Positions 24,276 to 26,815 of a stretch of DNA of 26,815 nucleotides are shown here, one piece after another. This DNA is from Rhizobiales bacterium UBA3584 (GTDB lineage: Bacteria; Pseudomonadota; Alphaproteobacteria; Rhizobiales; Devosiaceae). The position numbers were made by a program, and so were the translations under genes. The notes below the pieces were generated by a model. It was not told where the DNA came from, did not search any database, and saw nothing but the letters and a program-made list of their open reading frames with translations. Numbering within the stretch: the first letter of the stretch is position 1; every line of letters starts with the position of its first letter. The stretch covers positions 1 through 26,815 of the forward strand of contig DFMV01000017.1 in the NCBI GenBank assembly GCA_002375765.1. The letters are read 5' to 3'.

Positions 24276-25133
24276 TCAGAACGTGAACTGCGCCCTGATC
24301 TCCCCGGGCGCAATCCCCAGCGCCCGCAACCCGGCCAGGCTTTCCGAGCCGCGAGATTTGGACAGCTTTTCCGCATCCTCACCGACGATCAGCGGATGGT
24401 GGGTATAGACCGGGCTCGGCAAATCCAAGAGAACCTGCAAAAGGACGTGAATGTCAGTCGAGGCGTAAAGATCCATGCCGCGCGTTACATGCGTTATGCC
24501 CTGAATGGCATCGTCGACCACCACCGAGAGATGATAGCTGGTCGGCGTATCCTTGCGCACGATCACCACATCCCCCCACCGCTCGGGCTCTGCCCGGCGC
24601 TTGACCACTTCACTGGCGGGGTCGGGCATCGCCTCACGGATAGAAAGTTCCCCTTTTCCGTCAAGCGCTCGTCCCACGTCGAGCCGCCACTGCACCGGCA
24701 CGCCGGCCTCGAGCTTTTCCAGTCTTTCAGCCCCCGGAAGATGCCGGCAGGTCCCCGGATAGATCGGTGCCCCGTCCGGATCGGTCCGCCCATCCGCCGC
24801 CGCCCGGATTTCGGCCCGCGTACAAAAGCACGGATAGAGCAGACCCTTGCTCCGCAGGGCATCGGCCGCCACACGGTAGTCATCGAAATGGGCCGATTGG
24901 ACCCGCACCGGCTCGGGCCATTCAAGCCCAAGCCATTGCAAATCTTTAAAAACCGCTTCGACAAATTCGGGTCGACACCGCACCGTGTCGATGTCTTCGA
25001 TCCGCAGCACAAACGCTCCGCCCAGCGCTCTTGCCCAATGATCGGTATAAAGCGCCGAATAGGCATGCCCCAGATGCAACCGCCCGTTCGGGCTTGGCGC
25101 GAAGCGGAAAATACGTTGAGATGGGAACGACAT
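24276..25133 (-). CDS. gluQRS: Glutamyl-Q tRNA(Asp) synthetase
   Basis: A 285-residue class I synthetase-like enzyme that glutamylates queuosine at position 34 of tRNA-Asp. The HIGH-like motif is in APSPNGRLHLGHAYSA (12-27), the zinc site is C102, C104, Y125 and C129 (PCFC and YPGTC), and the KMSKS-like loop is EKLSKSRG near the C-terminus. It lacks the anticodon-binding domain, as expected. The start is the ATG at 25133, overlapping the start codon of the divergent glycosylase gene; a GAGGA sits 15 bases upstream, and a TTG two codons earlier would be better spaced. The frame reaches 25403 inside the opposite gene and is not used beyond this point. Confidence 0.95.
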   Translation of the reverse strand: MSFPSQRIFRFAPSPNGRLHLGHAYSALYTDHWARALGGAFVLRIEDIDTVRCRPEFVEAVFKDLQWLGLEWPEPVRVQSAHFDDYRVAADALRSKGLLYPCFCTRAEIRAAADGRTDPDGAPIYPGTCRHLPGAERLEKLEAGVPVQWRLDVGRALDGKGELSIREAMPDPASEVVKRRAEPERWGDVVIVRKDTPTSYHLSVVVDDAIQGITHVTRGMDLYASTDIHVLLQVLLDLPSPVYTHHPLIVGEDAEKLSKSRGSESLAGLRALGIAPGEIRAQFTF

Positions 25134-25827
25134 GACCAACCGCAAATCCTCGTTGAAAGCCCCTACCATGAGCGCCCTCGCCACTCCACCCCGGCTCGAC
25201 AGCGCCCAGGCGCTGGCTGTCCATCTTGAGGGATTGAGCCAGCGCGACGAGCGCCTTGCCGCTGCCATCAGCCGGGCCGGCGAAGTCACCCTGCGCAATT
25301 CTCCATCGGGGTTCGAGGGCATGGCCCGGATCGTTTGCGGCCAGCAACTCTCGGTCGCCTCGGCCCGCGCCATCTGGGGCCGGGTCGAAGCGCTGGGCGC
25401 CATAACCCCCGATGCCTATCTCGGATTCGACGAGCAAACCCTGCGCAAGACCGGACTCTCGCGGGGGAAATTCGAAACCATTCGCGGCGTCGCCCTGGCC
25501 ATCACCGAACAGGGCCTGGACTTTTCCCAGGTCGATGTAATGGAGCCCGACGCCGCCATCGAAACCCTCACCCGCCTCAAGGGCATCGGCCCCTGGACCG
25601 CGGAAATCTACCTCCTGTTCTGCGCCGGCCACCCCGACATCTTCCCCGCCGGCGACCTCGCTCTGCAAAAGGCGGTCGAGCACGCCTTCAATCTTCCCGC
25701 TCGCCCACTGCCCAAGGAATTGATCCCCCTGGCCGCCCAATGGTCGCCGCATCGGGGCGCCGCCGCCCTGATGTTCTGGCGCTATTTCTCGGCCATGAAA
25801 AATTCTGACGCCTGGGACGCGCTCTAA
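25132..25827 (+). CDS. DNA-3-methyladenine glycosylase II, AlkA-like (HhH-GPD)
   Basis: A 231-residue base-excision enzyme removing alkylated purines. The helix-hairpin-helix is LTRLKGIGPWTAEIYLLF and the catalytic Asp sits in PAGDLALQKAV, with spacing normal for the HhH-GPD fold. It lacks the N-terminal AlkA_N domain, like many short bacterial members. The ATG at 25132 shares two bases with the start of the divergent gluQRS; the in-frame ATG at 25168 (MSALATPP) is an equally credible start, which would separate the two genes by 34 bp. The 26-bp downstream gap to the esterase suggests one transcript. Confidence 0.93.
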   Translation: MTNRKSSLKAPTMSALATPPRLDSAQALAVHLEGLSQRDERLAAAISRAGEVTLRNSPSGFEGMARIVCGQQLSVASARAIWGRVEALGAITPDAYLGFDEQTLRKTGLSRGKFETIRGVALAITEQGLDFSQVDVMEPDAAIETLTRLKGIGPWTAEIYLLFCAGHPDIFPAGDLALQKAVEHAFNLPARPLPKELIPLAAQWSPHRGAAALMFWRYFSAMKNSDAWDAL

Positions 25828-25852
25828 ATTTTTCCAACCCCAAGGACCATTG

Positions 25853-26512
25853 ATGACCGAACCCGTAAAGCTCTCCGGCCCCATGCTTCCCGCTGCCTCG
25901 GGATCCGCGAAAAGTCTCGTCGTGCTCCTGCACGGCTATGGCTCGGACGGCCGCGACCTCATCGCCCTCGGCCAGTTCTGGCGCGACAGTTTCCCCGATA
26001 CGATATTCGTCGCGCCCAACGCCCCCCATGTCTGCGGCGGCAATCCGTTCGGCTATGAATGGTTTCCCCTCGACCTTGAGGGAGACCGCACCCTTGCGCG
26101 CCTCTCCGGCGCCGACACCGCCCGGCCCGTGATCGACGCGTTCCTCACCGACCTGTGGGCCCAGACCGGCCTGGGGCCCGCCGACACGATCCTCGTGGGC
26201 TTCTCCCAGGGCGCCATGATGGCGCTCTATACCGGCCTGCGTCTTGCCGAACCCGTCAAGGCCATCATCGCCTTTTCCGGCCTCATCGTCGCGCCGGAAA
26301 AGCTCGAGGCCGAAATCGCCTCAAAGCCGCCCGTGCTGCTGATCCATGGCGATCTGGACGATGTGGTCCCGGTCATCGGCAGCGAAACCGCGCTGCCCAA
26401 ACTCATCGATCTCGGAATAGACGCGCGGCTCCATATTTCTCAAGGCTCCGGTCACACCATCGCTCAGGACGGGCTGGAGACCGCCACGACGTTCCTGCGC
26501 GGGATCCTCTAG
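25853..26512 (+). CDS. Alpha/beta hydrolase, carboxylesterase/phospholipase type
   Basis: A 219-residue soluble hydrolase with the oxyanion segment LLHGYGSDGRD, nucleophile serine in GFSQGAMM, acid in GDLDDVVP and histidine in GSGHTIAQDG, in the order of the Abhydrolase_2 (YpfH/Est-like) family. It splits carboxylic esters; the physiological substrate is unknown. The start is the ATG at 25853, with AAGGA 7 bases upstream. It is 25 bp after the glycosylase gene and is followed at once by a hairpin repeat that may end transcription. Confidence 0.93.
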   Translation: MTEPVKLSGPMLPAASGSAKSLVVLLHGYGSDGRDLIALGQFWRDSFPDTIFVAPNAPHVCGGNPFGYEWFPLDLEGDRTLARLSGADTARPVIDAFLTDLWAQTGLGPADTILVGFSQGAMMALYTGLRLAEPVKAIIAFSGLIVAPEKLEAEIASKPPVLLIHGDLDDVVPVIGSETALPKLIDLGIDARLHISQGSGHTIAQDGLETATTFLRGIL

Positions 26513-26513
26513 A

Positions 26514-26557
26514 GCGCGTCCAGCAAAAGTGGAAACGGTTTTACGGTTCGGACGCGC
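26514..26557. repeat. Palindromic intergenic repeat, hairpin copy 2
   Basis: GCGCGTCC at 26514-26521 pairs with GGACGCGC at 26550-26557. The loop carries the AAAAGTGG and TTTTACGGTTCGGA core seen at 1521-1572. It begins 2 bp after the esterase stop, so it may also serve as its terminator. Confidence 0.7.
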
Positions 26558-26571
26558 GACGAAACAAGGAC

Positions 26572-26614
26572 CTAGATCCAGTCCGCGATTCGAAGAAAAG
26601 CGGACTAGATCTAG
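26572..26614. repeat. Second hairpin adjacent to the palindromic repeat
   Basis: CTAGATCCAGTCCGC at 26572-26586 pairs with GCGGACTAGATCTAG at 26600-26614 (14 of 15), with a 13-base loop. It lies 14 bp after the first hairpin, so the two may form one compound repeat unit; copy 1 near 1521 has no such partner. Confidence 0.6.
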
Positions 26615-26649
26615 CGAGTTGGATTCCCCACAGCTTTTCAACAAAGTTC

Positions 26650-26679
26650 TTCACAGCCCTGTCACAAGAGGCGTAGAAT
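26650..26679 (+). promoter_or_regulatory. Sigma-70-like promoter ahead of the HNH gene
   Basis: TTCACA (26650-26655) and TAGAAT (26674-26679) are separated by 18 bp, with the predicted transcription start close to the ATG of the 31-codon frame at 26686. It is the only clear promoter-like pair in the gap after the esterase. Confidence 0.4.
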
Positions 26680-26685
26680 ATAGCC

Positions 26686-26781
26686 ATGGAATCGCCGGAG
26701 CGCTTCCGGCAGCGGTCAGAGCGCATTCAGGATTGGAAGCGTTGCGGGGAGGTTAAGTCCATGCCCCGGAGGATTTTGTGA
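26686..26781 (+). CDS. Possible 31-codon leader frame, overlapping the HNH start
   Basis: ATG at 26686 to TGA at 26779-26781, 31 residues, Arg- and Glu-rich (MESPERFRQRSERIQDWKR at the start). Its TGA overlaps the GTG of the HNH gene as GTGA, a layout typical of coupled translation. The frame has no recognised family and could be chance in a GC-rich leader. Confidence 0.2.
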   Translation: MESPERFRQRSERIQDWKRCGEVKSMPRRIL

Positions 26782-26815
26782 CAATCCACGTGTCACCTCA
26801 GGCCTGTCCCGCTCT
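26778..26815 (+). CDS. HNH endonuclease, first 12 codons only
   Basis: The last 38 bases read GTG ACA ATC and on, giving VTIHVSPQACPA and continuing past the window edge. This matches the start of the conserved alphaproteobacterial HNH endonuclease (MTIHVSPQACPALVLNADF in relatives, from memory). The CGGAGG ribosome site lies 6 bases upstream of the GTG. The HNH active site (CxxC and H-N-H) is outside the window, so the call rests on the N-terminus and on the gene's usual place after this esterase. Confidence 0.65.
   Translation, partial: MTIHVSPQACPA

Noticed and set aside
23882..24382. 167-codon N-terminal extension of the adenosyltransferase
   Set aside because: The family starts at MVKLNKIYTKTGD; the extension overlaps the HIG1-type gene and is Arg/Pro/Gly-rich filler.

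Overview
The window looks like a chromosomal segment of an alphaproteobacterium in the Hyphomicrobiales, most likely a Devosia/Pelagibacterium-type organism. The basis is high GC, a divergent ftsE / zinc-ribbon gene / CpdR-like regulator block, a lysA-argH-thioredoxin block, and a PduO-type adenosyltransferase next to a HIG1-type small membrane protein. The taxon is inferred from gene content and remembered synteny, not from a search.

Layout: (1) 1-2030 is a housekeeping edge: the 5' part of ftsE (minus), a membrane zinc-ribbon protein and a CpdR-like response regulator, with a palindromic repeat between the last two. (2) 2031-2422 looks intergenic but holds a long minus-strand open frame broken by one TGA, possibly a gene relic. 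(3) 2423-11756 is a LysR regulator convergent with a six-gene minus-strand operon: two tandem paralogous family 5 solute-binding proteins, two Dpp/Opp-type permeases, one fused double ATPase and a fumarase/adenylosuccinate lyase superfamily enzyme. It reads as an import-then-cleave module for an unknown substrate. (4) 11757-12997 is IS-like debris with a tyrosine recombinase broken by two one-base deletions and cut short. (5) 12998-16273 has two small regulator/enzyme modules: an SDR gene divergent from a TetR gene, and DUF1761 + VOC genes divergent from a WYL/YafY-type regulator. (6) 16362-20881 returns to core genes: lysA, argH, a TlpA-like thioredoxin and an HD-GYP protein. (7) 21016-21657 has two tiny genes, one of YjfB motility type, separated by a 233-241 bp element with long terminal inverted repeats and internal hairpins. 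(8) 21891-26512 carries a rhomboid protease, a small heme-copper-oxidase-like membrane protein with a probable C-terminal frameshift, the adenosyltransferase, a HIG1-type protein, GluQ-RS divergent from an AlkA-type glycosylase with overlapping start codons, and an esterase. (9) 26513-26815 has two hairpin repeats, a sigma-70-like promoter, a possible 31-codon leader and the first codons of an HNH endonuclease gene running off the window.

The most notable points are the uptake/lyase operon with duplicated binding proteins, the MITE-like element, the broken recombinase, and the accessory block of about 14 kb between the CpdR-like gene and lysA. I saw no tRNA, rRNA, CRISPR array or phage structural genes.
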